Source: Spirodela intermedia (Eukaryota > Streptophyta > Magnoliopsida > Alismatales > Araceae). From it: a stretch of DNA of 64,000 nucleotides. The DNA is taken from the NCBI GenBank assembly GCA_902729315.2, contig LR746264.1:2651378-2715377 (forward strand), given 5' to 3'. A program made the position numbers and the translations under genes. Shown in pieces: positions 23,100-34,792 of the stretch. How positions within the stretch are numbered: position 1 is the stretch's first letter; each line of letters begins with the position of its first letter. The notes beneath the pieces were generated by a model. That model worked only from the letters and a program-made list of their open reading frames with translations. It searched no databases and was not told the origin of the DNA.

Positions 23100-24240
23100 C
23101 ACAAAGAAAAATGTGCTTGAAGCATGGAGTGAAACATCCACACAAAAAATTGCAATACAATTGAGGAAGGATGCAGAAGGAAGTGAGTAGAAGAGGAAAG
23201 GAAAAACTCGTGCAGAACTAATGTGTTATTATTTCGTTGAATAGAATTATTTTCCTTGTCATGTTGATGAATGACAATTGACATGGCACTATTAACCATT
23301 GCTATTTACAATGCTACTTATGCACAAATTTTATGATGCTTCCCTTTACTAAAATAAGTCAAAACATTTCATTTAAGCTAGTCTATGTACTACATTTGTG
23401 TTTTTAAGAATAGAAGACACATTGATATAGTCATAATTATTAGAAAAATATTTTGAAATAGATATGATGTTGCTATGGAGACAAAAGGGGTCACTATGAA
23501 TGGACATGATGTTGCTATGAAGATAGAAGGGGCTTGTAAGCTGACAAATGAAGTTGAAATGACACTATTAATCACTGCCAATTAGAAGGTTATTTTTGAA
23601 TAAAATTTGCATTCCTTTGTTGCAACTAGCCAAGAAATTGAATTTTAGGTTGTCACATTTACTATTTTTTATGACTCATGGAAGAAAAAATAAATTCATA
23701 CAGTCCTAATTATGTAGGTTGAAATGACAATATTAACATTTTCAATTAGAGGATTACTTATGCAGAAGTTTTGTGTCACTTTGCTTCCTTTAAACTATGC
23801 AAGAAATTGAATTTTAATTTCTTGCATTTACTATTTTTTGTGTTTCTTGGAAGAGAAGAAAATTTCATAGCCTCAATTGTTGGTTAAACACTATAAACAC
23901 GATGTGAACAATCATGAAGGGATGTTGTTATGTTGTGAAGATATGAGGGACTCTTTTAAGATGATGAATCAGTTTTGAAATGACATAGTTGATCAGTGCC
24001 CATGATAGGCTATTTTTCTAAAAACTCTGTCACTTTCCTTTATTGTAATTACCCAATAAATTTTATTTTATGTTAGTGTATTTATTCCGTGTGCATTGTC
24101 ACAAAGAATAAAGGTGGATATAATCTGAATTGGTTGTCAAAGATTGTTGATACATGACGGTCACCATAAATAGGTTTGTGATTGCCCTAAATGTTGCTAA
24201 TTAGGATGATAATTTTTTTTTTATAAGACTAATTTTCTTA
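23100..24240. repeat. Degenerate tandem-like repeats, 170-280 bp period
   Basis: A phrase like gttgaaatgacactattaat, followed by a gcattag/caattag stretch, a cactttccttt stretch and an agaaattgaattttaag stretch, recurs near 23,275, 23,552, 23,719 and 23,972. Spacing is irregular and identity low. The same family recurs near 29,150-29,480 and 60,600-61,530, with a remnant at 37,940-38,040 and its copy in unit B. Confidence 0.65.
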
Positions 24241-24879
24241 TATAACTAAGAAGTATAGAGGAAAGTCAGGCCAATTCATAAAAAAATGCCTAACCTAGGA
24301 TGATTCTAATGATTAATTCTATTGGTTGACTTTAAGAAAGAATTAGGTGAGAACATATGAAGAGAGTTATCTTCCAAAAATTAAGAGAGTGAAGAATCTA
24401 TCTTGATGATCTTTCAATCATGAATAGAGGAAAAATGAGATAGAAACCAGACGATTACAAGGTGTTATGGTAGATTGAATATGGATAAGATTAAGATTAC
24501 TACTCTACTCCTACTCTCTCCTAACCTTACCCCTCTTCTCTACCTTAATCTCTTACTCAACCTTGAGGACTAGAGGGATCAAAAGATGATTAAGGGATAA
24601 AATAAATATTTAATAACCATTCTAAAGATGGTCTTCCTCTTGGATCAATTGTGTGTCACTCACAAGGTCAATAAGAAGATAAACCATATATACTCCTATT
24701 CTAAGTCTCATCTCCCTTTTTATTGCTCTACTTGGGCTTTGCACTCAACCTTTATGAATCAAGGGATCAAATAAGAGTCAATGGTATGAGATAATGTTTG
24801 ATATTATGCTATTCCCTCCTAGATCAAACTAGTGTAACTCTAGGGTTCAATAGAAAAGGATAATCCTTTGTATTCTAAT
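24241..24879. repeat. Weak internal duplication, period about 220 bp
   Basis: Two stretches resemble each other: one ending in gaccttgaggactagagggatc-like sequence near 24,560, the other caacctttatgaatcaagggatc near 24,750. Both are followed by a similar cctcttggatcaa / cctcctagatcaa segment. No coding content. Confidence 0.4.
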
Positions 24880-27800
24880 AATTATAAATTAGTAGTTATA
24901 TTTATGCATTAATATCTTATATATAGATGCTAATTAATAGGTAGATAATATAATTATACATGTTACCAACTCATTATGACATTTATAATGTTTTATTATT
25001 TAAGTCCTAATGTATATTATTTTACTTATTTTATTTATATTATGATACAACATCACTTGACTTTTATGAAGTCAACTGGTGATTATTTTATATTTTTTTG
25101 ATAATTATTTCATTGTAAGAACTTAGGTGAGCTCTTCTTATGAGTTAGAAGTAATAGAAAAAGCTTAAGCTTATAGTTCAATGAAAAGCCCAAATCTTAT
25201 AGAGAGGGTTGGTTTAATATGTTTACGGGCCCAAATCTCATGGAATGATTTGGGCCGTCCATCAAGAGAGTTGGTTATTAATCATAATCATCCATTAGAG
25301 GGGCCAACTTCTCAAAAGAATTAAGACATCTTGCCCCCCTCTTTGAAGACTCTTTTTGGCTCTCTCTCTAACAATGGCTAGTTGAAAGTAACATGAGGGA
25401 AATCAAGGCCTGATCAAATGTATTATCATGCCCAAGATCATTGTGGAGAAGAGATTACTTAGAGCGCATCAAGATTGTCACGGATCAAGCATCACTCAGC
25501 CTAGGACTCGCGCATAATGAGATTTGTACAAGATCTAGATTTGAGACGTCCTTATAATCCTCTCCATAGATAGATTAATTTTTAATTCGAACTAGTTTTA
25601 CCATTTATTTTATTTTTTTATTGTGTTAAATTTATTCTTTCCTCCTTGTCACGCCTTTTGTAACTCTTGTCTTCACCCTTTTACATTTAATTTTGTCTTT
25701 CACAATCTCATGTATGTATATTAAAATAAGTAGAATTTGTACTCTCATTATCTATGCTCCTTAAGAATATGAGAAACTAAAAGGTTGAAGTACTATTAGT
25801 GTGGACTGGAGAGAATTAGTGTCAGCCGATCCTACTTGGTGTGTGGATTTTCATTGATCTGAATTTATTTTTTTTGGGATAGTGGAAGGACATTGAATCT
25901 TAGGTACAGTATGATACCTATATATTGTATATCCATTATACTTTATTCAATCTCTATATCTTATCCAACCATATCTTTTTATCCTTTTATAAGACCCAAA
26001 TTTACCCTTCAGCTTTCCACAATTAGGCCACCCTCTTTCCACTCATTTTTCTTACCCATTCATGATAGTTGTTACCCCAAATAACACTTATTCTTTACAT
26101 GTGTCATTTATTTTTCTTCATACTCATCTTTCTCAATATTTCCTCATCCTCTTCTAAGTTCTATATGTTTGAGTTAAGATTTTCATTTATAAAAAAAAAG
26201 AAAAAAAAATAAAAAAGAGAAAAAAAAGAAGAAAAAAAAGAATGAGGAGAATAGAGGAAAGAAAAAGTCATTAAAGAGAAGAGATTAGTGAGGAGTTCTC
26301 AAATGACACTATGTAATTCTTTTCAATCCAAACATCTTGATTTGGCAACATAACTATCATGAGTGGAACTTAGCCATTGATTACATAACCTATCATTGCC
26401 ACTACATTAAACCATGCCCTTCAGCTCATAACCTATCTTATTAGTGTACTATTTTTTCATTGCCTCTATTCATCTTACCTTTCTTGTATCACATTTTTTT
26501 TATCTACTTTCATTCTGTACCACAAGGAGGAGATATCTTTGTACTAATTTCCTTAAAGGGAAAGAAGGTTAAAGAGGATTCCTAAACACCAAGTAACCAC
26601 CATATATGAAAGAGAGATATTCATTTAGAGAGGGTTAGGATTGCACACATCATTGAAAGGTGAGAATCTTTTCATGCCTATAGTATCATACCTAGAGATA
26701 TGCTCATTCTCTTTTATTGCTTGTGGCTCTTTCGAAAAACTCTTAAGAGGTTGCCCAAGATGATAGAATCTGAATTTTCATGAGTTGTGATCATATGCCA
26801 AGTTGTGATCAATACTTTGAACACTTCTTGTCTTCATATTTTAAGATTGAAAGGTGAAAGGACAATCTGAGGAGAACTTAAAGAATATTATTCAGGGACT
26901 AGTAATGAGTAAAGTGGAGGGTATTTGATAATTATAAATTATCAGTTATATCAACGTATTAATATCTTATATTTAGATGCTAATTAATGGGTAGATAATA
27001 TAATTATATGTGTTACTAACTTATTATGACATTCAGAATATTTTATCATTTAAGTACTAATACATATTATTTTACTTATTTTATTTATATTATGAGACTA
27101 ACCCCACTTAACTTTTATGAAGTCAAGTGATAATTCTCTCACATTTTCTTGATAATTATTTGATTACAAGGACTTAGGTAAGCTCTTATTATGAGTTGAA
27201 ACTAATAGAAGTCAATTTCTAGCTCAATGAAAAGCCCAAGTCTTACGAAGAAGTTGGCTTAATATATTTATGGGCCAAAGAGAGGGCGTTACCTTGACCT
27301 AAGTCATTTAGACTTAAAAGGGCTATCAAAAGATGAGATCTAGACCGTCCATCTTAGGACACCTTAAGATGAGATTAAGAGAAAGATTAGAGCACCATCC
27401 TCATGAAATGATTTGAGCCATTCATCAAGAGAGTTGATTATTAATCATAGCCATCTATTAGAAGGGCCTAATTCTCGAAAGGATTAAGGCATCTCACCCC
27501 CTTCTTCGAGACGCTTTTTGGCTCTCTCTCTAGCAGTGGTTAGCTGAAGGAAACATGAAAGAAATCAAGGTTTAATCAAAGGCATTATTATGCCCAAAAT
27601 CATTGTGGAGAAGAGATTACCTAGAGCGCATCAAGATCGTCATGGATTGAGCATCACTCAGCCTAGGACTCGCACACAATAGAGTCTGCGCAAGATATAG
27701 ATTTGAGGAGTCTCTGTAATCCTCTCTATAGATAGATTAATTTTTAATTCGAACTAGTTTTATCATTTATTTTATCATTTTATTATGTTAGATCCATTCT

Positions 27801-27955
27801 TTTCTCTTTGTCACACCTTTCATAACTCTTGTCTTCACCTTTTTACATTTAATTCCACCCTTTGCAATCTCATGTATACATATATCTATATAAGAAATAA
27901 AATAAGTAGAATTTGTACTCTCATTACCCATGCTCTTTAAGGATCAACTCTTACT
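24880..27955 (+). mobile_element. Non-autonomous LTR-retrotransposon-like element (no gag/pol)
   Basis: Two direct repeats, about 24,880-25,775 and 26,932-27,955, share an order of landmarks: aattataaattag/atcagttata, atagatgctaattaat, cacttgacttttatgaagtc, gagcgcatcaagat, and ataagtagaatttgtactct. The right copy begins TGATAATTATAA directly after AAAGTGGAGGGTATT, which looks like a plant Copia-type polypurine tract. It also has about 120 bp absent from the left copy. The interior (25,776-26,931) is about 1.2 kb with an A-rich tract near 26,190-26,260 and no gag, protease, integrase or reverse-transcriptase motif. I could not find a good tRNA primer-binding site or matching target-site duplication, so element limits are approximate. 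Confidence 0.6.
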
Positions 27956-30249
27956 TATTCTAAACAGAAGATTGATGTTTTATAAATATTATTTGTATAA
28001 ACTTAGTTGCATTATGATGACATATTTAACCTCAAATTTGAATTCATTCTACTCTCATATCAAATTAACCCCTTCTTACTAAAAGGATTAATGAGGTGAA
28101 GAGGAGGCAAAAAAACATAAATTATTCATTCAAAACATCAAATAGTGAATCAATAACTAACCCAAAATATAGATCATAGTGCCTTCTTCATAACATTTTG
28201 AGTAATCAAATAGATCCCTCTTGGGAATTCTTAGATTGGCTCAAGAGCGAAGTTCTTGGACATCTCCTCTTCTCCCTCTTATGTGCCCCTCTCCAATGAA
28301 ACAAATGCTATCTTTCTCTATTCAAAAGATCTATTTATTTGTATTTATGGAAAGTAAAATCTCAACCCTTGATGTTCCTCTAGATGATGCACAACCTATG
28401 GATTAATCCCAACCACCTTAGAGAGGTTCAAAGTGGGAGGCACCACCTAGAATTGTGGTGTTTCAATGTCTTGATTAAAACCCATCCCTTGATGCTGAAT
28501 AGCTGGGATTGAGCCTTGGGGGCTTGATCCTTGTAGGGGGGTTGCGGTTGATCAAGTGGTATCACATACCCCTTCTTCTAATTGAGGAAGGAAGGAACTA
28601 CCCACCTTAAGTGGGCAGTTCCCTTAATTTTAAGGGGGGAGGGTGCAAATGCCTCGTTACTTCTTGGTGGGCCTCCTCTTTAAATAATGTGGGCTGTCTA
28701 ATTGACCCATGGACTTGATATGATCTGAAACACAATACTAAAATAAACTCCATTACCCCTTAAATAAATAAGTACAAGAAATTACGCATAAATGGTAAAT
28801 CAACGTGATAAATCTAGACTCAAATACAACTTAGCAAATACATAATAAATCAAAAAAATCATATGGATTATGATTTATAATTTAAATATTCATGAGTAAA
28901 AACACATATACTAAAACTAAAAATAAGAAATTGAGAAAATAAATAATCCCTAAGAATATCTAATTTCATTGTGTACAAAATTACTTTCTTATGTCTGCTA
29001 GTCAATCATCCATGCAAAAATTCATAATTAATGATATAAATGTATAACAAAATACTATTTATAATCATATAAATATCTAAAATATGTAGAATAAAACCCA
29101 TATAAATTAACAGAATTAGTATGTTATCAATTTGATGTTGCTTAGAAGATAGGAGGCACTCAAATGGCAGTTGAAATGACACTATTCATCACTTCCAATT
29201 AAAAGGCTATTTATGAAGAAAGAAACATTGTGCCAATTACAAGGCTTTCTATGAAGAATTTTTCTGAAATCTGGCAATAATTTTCATTTTAAGCTAGTAC
29301 ATTTACTCTTCCTTCCTTTTGAGGAAGAAAAGAATGACTAATAGAGTCCTAGTTGTTTGTCTATTATTTTTGATGCAACTCAGCCTACCACAAAGAATAT
29401 GTTGCTATGGAGATAAAAGGGGTTTTAAGCTAACGAATTGGTGTTGAACTTATCATTTCTTGTTTCATTGATGTAATTGAAAGATCCTTAAATAACGAGA
29501 TGATGACATTGTTGACTTCATCACTTGATCAAGTATTATACCATCAACATAAATTTAGAGAATTAACATAATTTCATTTTTTATTTTAGTAAATATAGTG
29601 GTATCAACTACATATGCCTGAGTTTCACTTTGATACAAAATTAATGTCAATAACATAACTTTTTGAAATTAAAACATTTTAATTATTTGTTTTAATGAAT
29701 ACATTGTAGTTGAAACTACCATTACTAAAGTGGTTTTATATTTAGAATGAGCTTACATTAATATATCAAGTTCTTGGAGATTATTATAGTCAATATAAAG
29801 CTTTTATCAAGTTACAGGGCATTGTTGGGAAATTCAATATTTGTGAATCTAAGTGGTCAAGACATGAATGTTTTCCTTGATGATTTAAGGTAAGATTGCA
29901 TTCTTGACATACATTGGATGTATTAAGAGGGTTTTAGTTATAACTGAATGTGAGTCATATCCTGATGAAATGTACTCTTTCTAGAGAAGAACAAGTCTTT
30001 CTTGTCTCCATTAGGATAAATTAGATACTTAGGGGGGGTGAATTAGCATCCTCATATTATGCTTGAAAAATATACTTCTAGTAACTTGCAGAGCTAGATA
30101 TAATTACGTTGCACTGGACACTTTTGTGTTGCTGAGTATATTAGGGAGTAATTTTCCATTGTCCTTACATGATTTATTATCAAAATAAAACTCTTTAAAC
30201 TCTATTAGATTTTTAAAAAGGTGGTTGTCTTTAATCTTGTTTATCTACA
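27956..30249. other. Repeat-derived spacer
   Basis: No gene recognised. A 61-codon open frame at 28221-28406 has no known family. The stretch 28,400-28,700 is less AT-rich and has short self-complementary runs such as cccaccttaagtggg. About 29,150-29,480 belongs to the irregular 170-280-bp repeat family described at 23.1-24.2 kb. Confidence 0.5.
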
Positions 30250-32180
30250 TCAGCTTAATTTTCCTCATGCCATTTCTGTTTTAAGCTTTCAAAAATGGGG
30301 GGAATATTGTACATTTGTTGTTCAATAATGTTTTCAAGTATAAAGTAGTGAAAGAATCATCAAGGAAATGATACAAAAAAAGAAAATTGGAAATGAGTAT
30401 AAAAGAAAAATTGACTCAAGCCTTGTCTAGATCTACCCAAGTGAGTTGACTTAGTAGGTTAACTCAATTATTGTAGACTCAAGTTGAGGAGAGAGAAACT
30501 CACTAGAGTTGAGTGGATAACCAACATATTAGATTTATGAGAGAGAAGAAAGAGGACTCTCATTGAAATCTAATATGTGAGACATCTACGATCATACTAA
30601 CAAGCACTATAGCATGTACAATATTTGATCATTTTTACATTAGAAGATAAAAATAATCAAAGAATCTCATACTGACATGTATGCAATAGATTTAATTCAA
30701 AAGCTAGTGAATTGAGAGAATAATTATGTTTTGTACAAGTGGACACATGAGTTCATCTATAATATATTTTACTAATTAAAACTTTGTTGCTTGGTATCTG
30801 AGCTTTGAACTACACTAGTCGTGTGACACATTAGAGAGGAGTTACTCAACCACCGCCATAATGACATCCAACAGTTTCTAATGTTATGACTGACAATTTT
30901 ACAAATAAGCGGGGAGTTATCTACTATCATGCCATGAAATTGGACAAAGAAAACCTTCTCAGATCTAAGCCATAAAACTTGAATACCACATGACATTATT
31001 GAGAGAAGGCTCCTTCCAACTTAGTAAGGAGTTGTAGCTTATTGAGTGAAGAACTACATTGTGTTGTACAAGTGGACACATGAGGTCACCTAAAATATCT
31101 TTGACTAACTAAATATTTGTTGCTTGACATCTGGACTTTGAACTACACTAGTTTTGTGACACATTAGAGAAGAGTTCTCAACCCTCGCCATAATGACGTC
31201 CAATGATTTCTGATGTTAGGACTATGAAAATTTACAAATAAGAGTGGGGTGTCTATTGTCACGAAATCAAATTTGACAAGAAAACCTTATCGGATCCAAA
31301 CCATACAACTTGAATACCACACCACCACATTATTGATGGAAGGCTCCTTCCAACTTAGCGAGGAGCTGTAGCTTGAGCTTTCCAATTCATAAGATAGTGA
31401 CGTCCGTAGAGTGTGGGCGTGAAGAATTAGACTATTGAGGATGGAAATATTCTTCTCCTTATAACACAACTGGCCAGAGGTTGACGTACATTTATGATTT
31501 GCAGGTAATTCACTAATTCTTCCAACCCATCATTTGAACGGAGGAAAGGTCCCTGTGCACCCGATCCAATGCTTCCACTCCGAGTTTCTCCTTTGAAGGT
31601 GATCGTACTGTAATCAGTGACCTCAAAGCGAGGGCATGAACGCTTTGTGGAAGGTTACCTTTGACACCCCACCATGTGACACTACCATTTAGAGTACTGG
31701 TGCTCGTGCTCCATGCCGATTGGGAAGGGGTTGGCGCGTGTTGGCGTGGTCATGGAAATAGCCGATGCTTAGGCTGCTGCTCCCCGGGTGGCAGATACTC
31801 TGCGGAGAAGGTGAGGGAGAAAGGGTGCATTCCGGTCATACGAGGATGTGCTCGTCTTATGTGAGGCAAAGGTACATCGGATTGGCATTGTAGATGACAT
31901 TCTTCTCCTAGTTTTCCCCGGCGAAATGTCGAGAGCTAGCAAATTTACGTTTCACCGCCCTACTCGCAAGCAGAGGGCTAAAAAGTCGTGGAATAGAGTG
32001 ACAGATTTCCGCCACCGGTGCAGAGAGTTGAGTTTTCTTCTAAAACTCTAGGTCATAAGCTATCTTTCGTCAGCCTATTAATTGGAGAGCTACTAATTCC
32101 CGAACTGCCACCCTTATTATCGGGCTTTTAATAGCTGCCGACTTAATGGTCTGATCAGGACTGTTCTCCTCAACGGTCTC
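30250..32180 (+). repeat. Upstream block of the first intact 8CM gene
   Basis: This stretch is shared, in inverted orientation, with 19,000-20,960. Its last kilobase is shared with the sequence before the 8CM genes of units A, B and C (for example 39,230-40,220), with conserved pieces such as gcatgaacg...ctttgacaccccgcc-type sequence and gatcgtactgtaatcagtga. This marks the long upstream region as part of the duplicated module. Confidence 0.75.
30731..31396 (+). repeat. 333-bp imperfect tandem duplication
   Basis: The phrase ttgtacaagtggacacatga starts at 30,731 and again at 31,064. The two copies align through gaactacactagt, gacacattagagaggag-like, and cttgaataccacat/acc to ggctccttccaacttag, with moderate divergence. 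In units A-C only one copy of this stretch lies before the gene. Confidence 0.8.
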
Positions 32181-32187
32181 TATATAA
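32181..32187 (+). promoter_or_regulatory. TATA box of first 8CM gene
   Basis: TATATAA 109 bp before the ATG, in the same place relative to the coding sequence as in units A, B and C. Confidence 0.7.
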
Positions 32188-32289
32188 CGTCCCAAGCGTC
32201 TCTGCAATGTCACAGGCATTCCTCTTCAGTCCTCTTTTCTCACCCTCGAACCAAATCCCTCATACCTCGTGACTTCCCTTTCTGGTACC

Positions 32290-32646
32290 ATGGCCACGAA
32301 AACTCAAGCCACGGCGGCATTCCTTCTTTTGAATCTAATGTTCTGCACATTCGCCTCTGGCCAACTCCCGTTCACTCCTTCAATTCCTATCCTTCAATGC
32401 CCCATCAAAATCACGGAAGTAGTCGTCTGCGGCATTCTGATCAACCTCATCAAAATCGGAGATTTGACCGCAGCAGCTAATTCAACCTGTTGCGCTTTGT
32501 TAGCGCCTCTAACGAATGATGAGGCGGCCAACTGCCTATGCCTCTCGGTAAAGTTTACTTTGCTTGGTTTCATCCTGAGCGTTCCTGGTGACATTAATCT
32601 GATACTGAACTCCTGTGGCAAGAATATCACTATCGGGGGTTGTTAA
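32290..32646 (+). CDS. Secreted eight-cysteine-motif protein (DC2.15/Hydrophob_seed-like), copy 1
   Basis: 118 aa, intronless. The ATG at 32290 begins MATKTQATA, the same start as in the sister genes; an in-frame ATG 21 nt upstream is not conserved. Signal peptide of about 24-25 aa ending FASGQ, then a short proline-containing linker (about 11 residues, far shorter than the long Pro-rich domains of hybrid proline-rich proteins). The 8CM domain has spacing C-9-C-19-CC-13-C-1-C-24-C-8-C, matching the family except for a slightly short final gap. Four disulfides and a lipid-holding hydrophobic pocket are expected from the family; these proteins are secreted to the cell wall or apoplast. Sequons NST and NIT are present; the NVS/NVT site of the sisters is not. 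Mature part clearly diverged from units A and B. Confidence 0.9.
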   Translation: MATKTQATAAFLLLNLMFCTFASGQLPFTPSIPILQCPIKITEVVVCGILINLIKIGDLTAAANSTCCALLAPLTNDEAANCLCLSVKFTLLGFILSVPGDINLILNSCGKNITIGGC

Positions 32647-33480
32647 TAGTTTCTCGCAGCACACTTCACGCTGGAGAAGTTTCCCTTGTATCCTGGGTCG
32701 CCCTATGTGGTTTCCCTACCGTTGTTTCTCTGTGGTCTACGTCTGTCCTGTTTCGTGATGTAACGTCAGCTGTATGGGGGGTAAGGGAGAGACTCTGGTC
32801 TCCTGTTCCCGAACCCCACACGTGAAAGAATAATTGTCCTCTGAATAAAGATGTTTCCGGTGCAATTTGTCTCAAACTGCGTCCTCCCCCTCAGAGTGGG
32901 GGTTGTTTGTCGGACTTCAGTCGGGCTAATCCTCCAATAACGGTATTTCTGGTGCAGTCGATTTGAGAGCGAATCACGTGCGCACCCTCATGCGGGGAAA
33001 GCGTCGAGGAAGGATCCGCCGTTGTTGCAGTCTTATGACGGTGTGGCACGACATGCCACGGAGTACCTCAACATATACCGGTTGACTGAGGTCCATTACA
33101 CAAGCTCCCTAATGCGCTTTTGCCGAGAAGCAACTCCAAATGTGCATGCGGGCAGTGTAGTACCCTCGTCGTGGGTAGCGTCGCATCCGTGTAGGCTGTC
33201 TGCATGGCTTGTAGGATTGGATAAGGAAGTTAGGCGTCACATTCTTCCTCACCTTTGTCACCCTATCTGTCAGCATCAATGAAGGTCGATGTTGATGTGT
33301 TAGCTCCCGGAGCCCCTCCCCGAGTTCTTTGCCTCCCTTTAGAAGCCGCCTGGGGAACCTCGCTGTGGAGCCGGGGCAGTCTGAAGTTCACACCCCAGAT
33401 TATTCGTCCGTAGCCATCTGCAATATATCCTGCGACCAACAGAATCAATTCAGCACTTCATCAAGCATCGTAAATTGGGA
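32647..33480 (+). repeat. Downstream block of first 8CM gene, partly shared with units
   Basis: Up to about 33,310 it aligns with sequence after the 8CM genes of units A and B (40,695-41,310). After that it departs into a GC-richer stretch ending just before the 93-bp repeats. The shared part is 3' flanking sequence, not another gene. Confidence 0.65.
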
Positions 33481-33666
33481 GGTACACCCGGTGCAAATGC
33501 CTTGGTATTCCCCATGTCGTTTCTAAAGGGGTCCCCTAACCTTGGAGGACCTATCCATTCGAGGTTCCCCAGGGGTGCCTTCGGTGCGAATGCCGTGGCC
33601 TTCCCCATGTCGTTTCTAAAGGAGTCCCCTAACCTTGCAGGACCTATCCATCCGATGGCGCCCGTG
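33481..33666 (+). repeat. 93-bp direct repeat pair at the left edge of the tandem array
   Basis: Copies start at 33,481 (ggtacacccggtgcaaatgcc) and 33,574 (ggtgccttcggtgcgaatgcc). Both continue with ccccatgtcgtttctaaagg and end near cctatccat. A single copy, preceded by a catcaagcg-type phrase, sits at each later unit junction (44,872 and 56,193 on). Being 31 codons long it repeats in frame, but I do not recognise a protein. Confidence 0.85.
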
Positions 33667-34329
33667 ATCGGATGGCGGAGGACGCCGGCGGCGAGGACTC
33701 CATCTTCGCATGTGGTCGTTCCAGACTTTGATACGACGGCGCTCTCCGCGTTCGCTGTCCGGCGTCTTTCGGCTCCTCAGGCGCAGTCGGTGCATTAAGC
33801 GTGGGTTCTCATGCAGTTTCTTGGAACGCTTCACAGGTCGACCTATTCTCATACAGCTTCTTCCTACCATCGAATGTCTGGGTTTTCAGGCTAAACTCGC
33901 GGCGACTGTCCCTAGAAACCATAAGAACATCTTCACAGTCATTAACAACATTACCGCCACGACTGTCCTTCGACACCTCTCACGAATGGCGCTTCACTGC
34001 GCGATATGATCTTCGGTTAAAGATTTCGCCGTGGACGCCGTACGACTGGCATTTTATTGGTCTTTTTTCTTCGCTAGACATCAAATATTTGGTGGCCTTA
34101 GCTCAGATTATTGCGCTACGCGAGAGAGGGAGAGCAATATTACACATATAATCCAAGAAAGCATGCAAAAGGCATCATCAGGTAATCAGCAAATCAGCAT
34201 CTGCAACCACATATAATAACTCCGGGAGCCGAAAACGACCGGAATACCTGTCAAGGTGTGTAATGTGCAGCACCATCCCTACGTCCCATGGCATGTTTTC
34301 CGCGACTAGCTCAACGAGCCAATTGCCAT

Positions 34330-34792
34330 ATCCCGCCTAGATTGTTGAGTGCCCTCCACAGGGAACTTATCTTGCCAGGGCTTACATTACCGGCGATTCC
34401 TTCAGGCTGATGGCCGCATGCACCCTGCAGGCAAGGTGTTCCAGTGTTCGCATCTAGAGAACCCACGGGCAACCCCGAACCTGCTCCTGGGTCGGTTCTG
34501 TCCAATCCCCGTCCCAGGATAGTATCCAGATCCTGACGCTGCAGCTGTGCCAGTTTCACTGTTGTATCTACTCCTGCTGTCGACGGCGGCAACGTTACCA
34601 GAGTGGAGGACTGAAGAATCGCGGGTGAGGACATCCTCCGTTGCTCCGGAAGATACCTGCGGCTTCTCCTTCTCCTCGAACAGCGCACCATCATCGGCGG
34701 TCGATTCCGGTGCCTCTGGCTGTACAGTCCCATGGAGAGGCTCCGTCTTTTGTTCCCATTCAGCTTGCCGCGAGCTTCCTCTTCTTGGTCAT
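34330..34792 (-). pseudogene. UBA2-like RNA-binding-protein gene fragment 1 (unit A)
   Basis: On the minus strand the ATG at 34,792 starts MTKKRKLAAS and then a stop. After a frame shift an acidic stretch follows (TEPLHGTVQPEAPES, ALFEEKEKPQVSSG), leading into SGSGYYPGTGIGQN. A second shift is followed by LQGACGHQPEGIAGNVSPG. An MTKKRKL start, acidic N-terminus and Gly/Tyr/Gln-rich tail fit UBP1-associated protein 2-type hnRNPs, but both RRM domains expected between them are absent. With frameshifts and the missing core it cannot encode the protein. The identification is tentative. Confidence 0.4.

Noticed and set aside
23100-24240. CRISPR-like or satellite array
   Set aside because: Repeats are 170-280 bp, irregularly spaced and strongly diverged, in a plant nuclear setting; they are degraded dispersed repeats.
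25776-26931. Possible gag/pol remnant inside the LTR-like element
   Set aside because: No frame longer than about 63 codons and no retroviral-type catalytic motif in any frame.
32269-32289. Upstream in-frame ATG for the first 8CM gene
   Set aside because: It would add seven residues (MTSLSGT) absent from the sister genes, whose leader has no ATG there; the conserved MATKTQ start is preferred.
33616-33870. Arg-rich 84-codon minus frame and overlapping plus frames repeated in all units
   Set aside because: Repetition is explained by the segmental duplication, not by selection; no motif seen.
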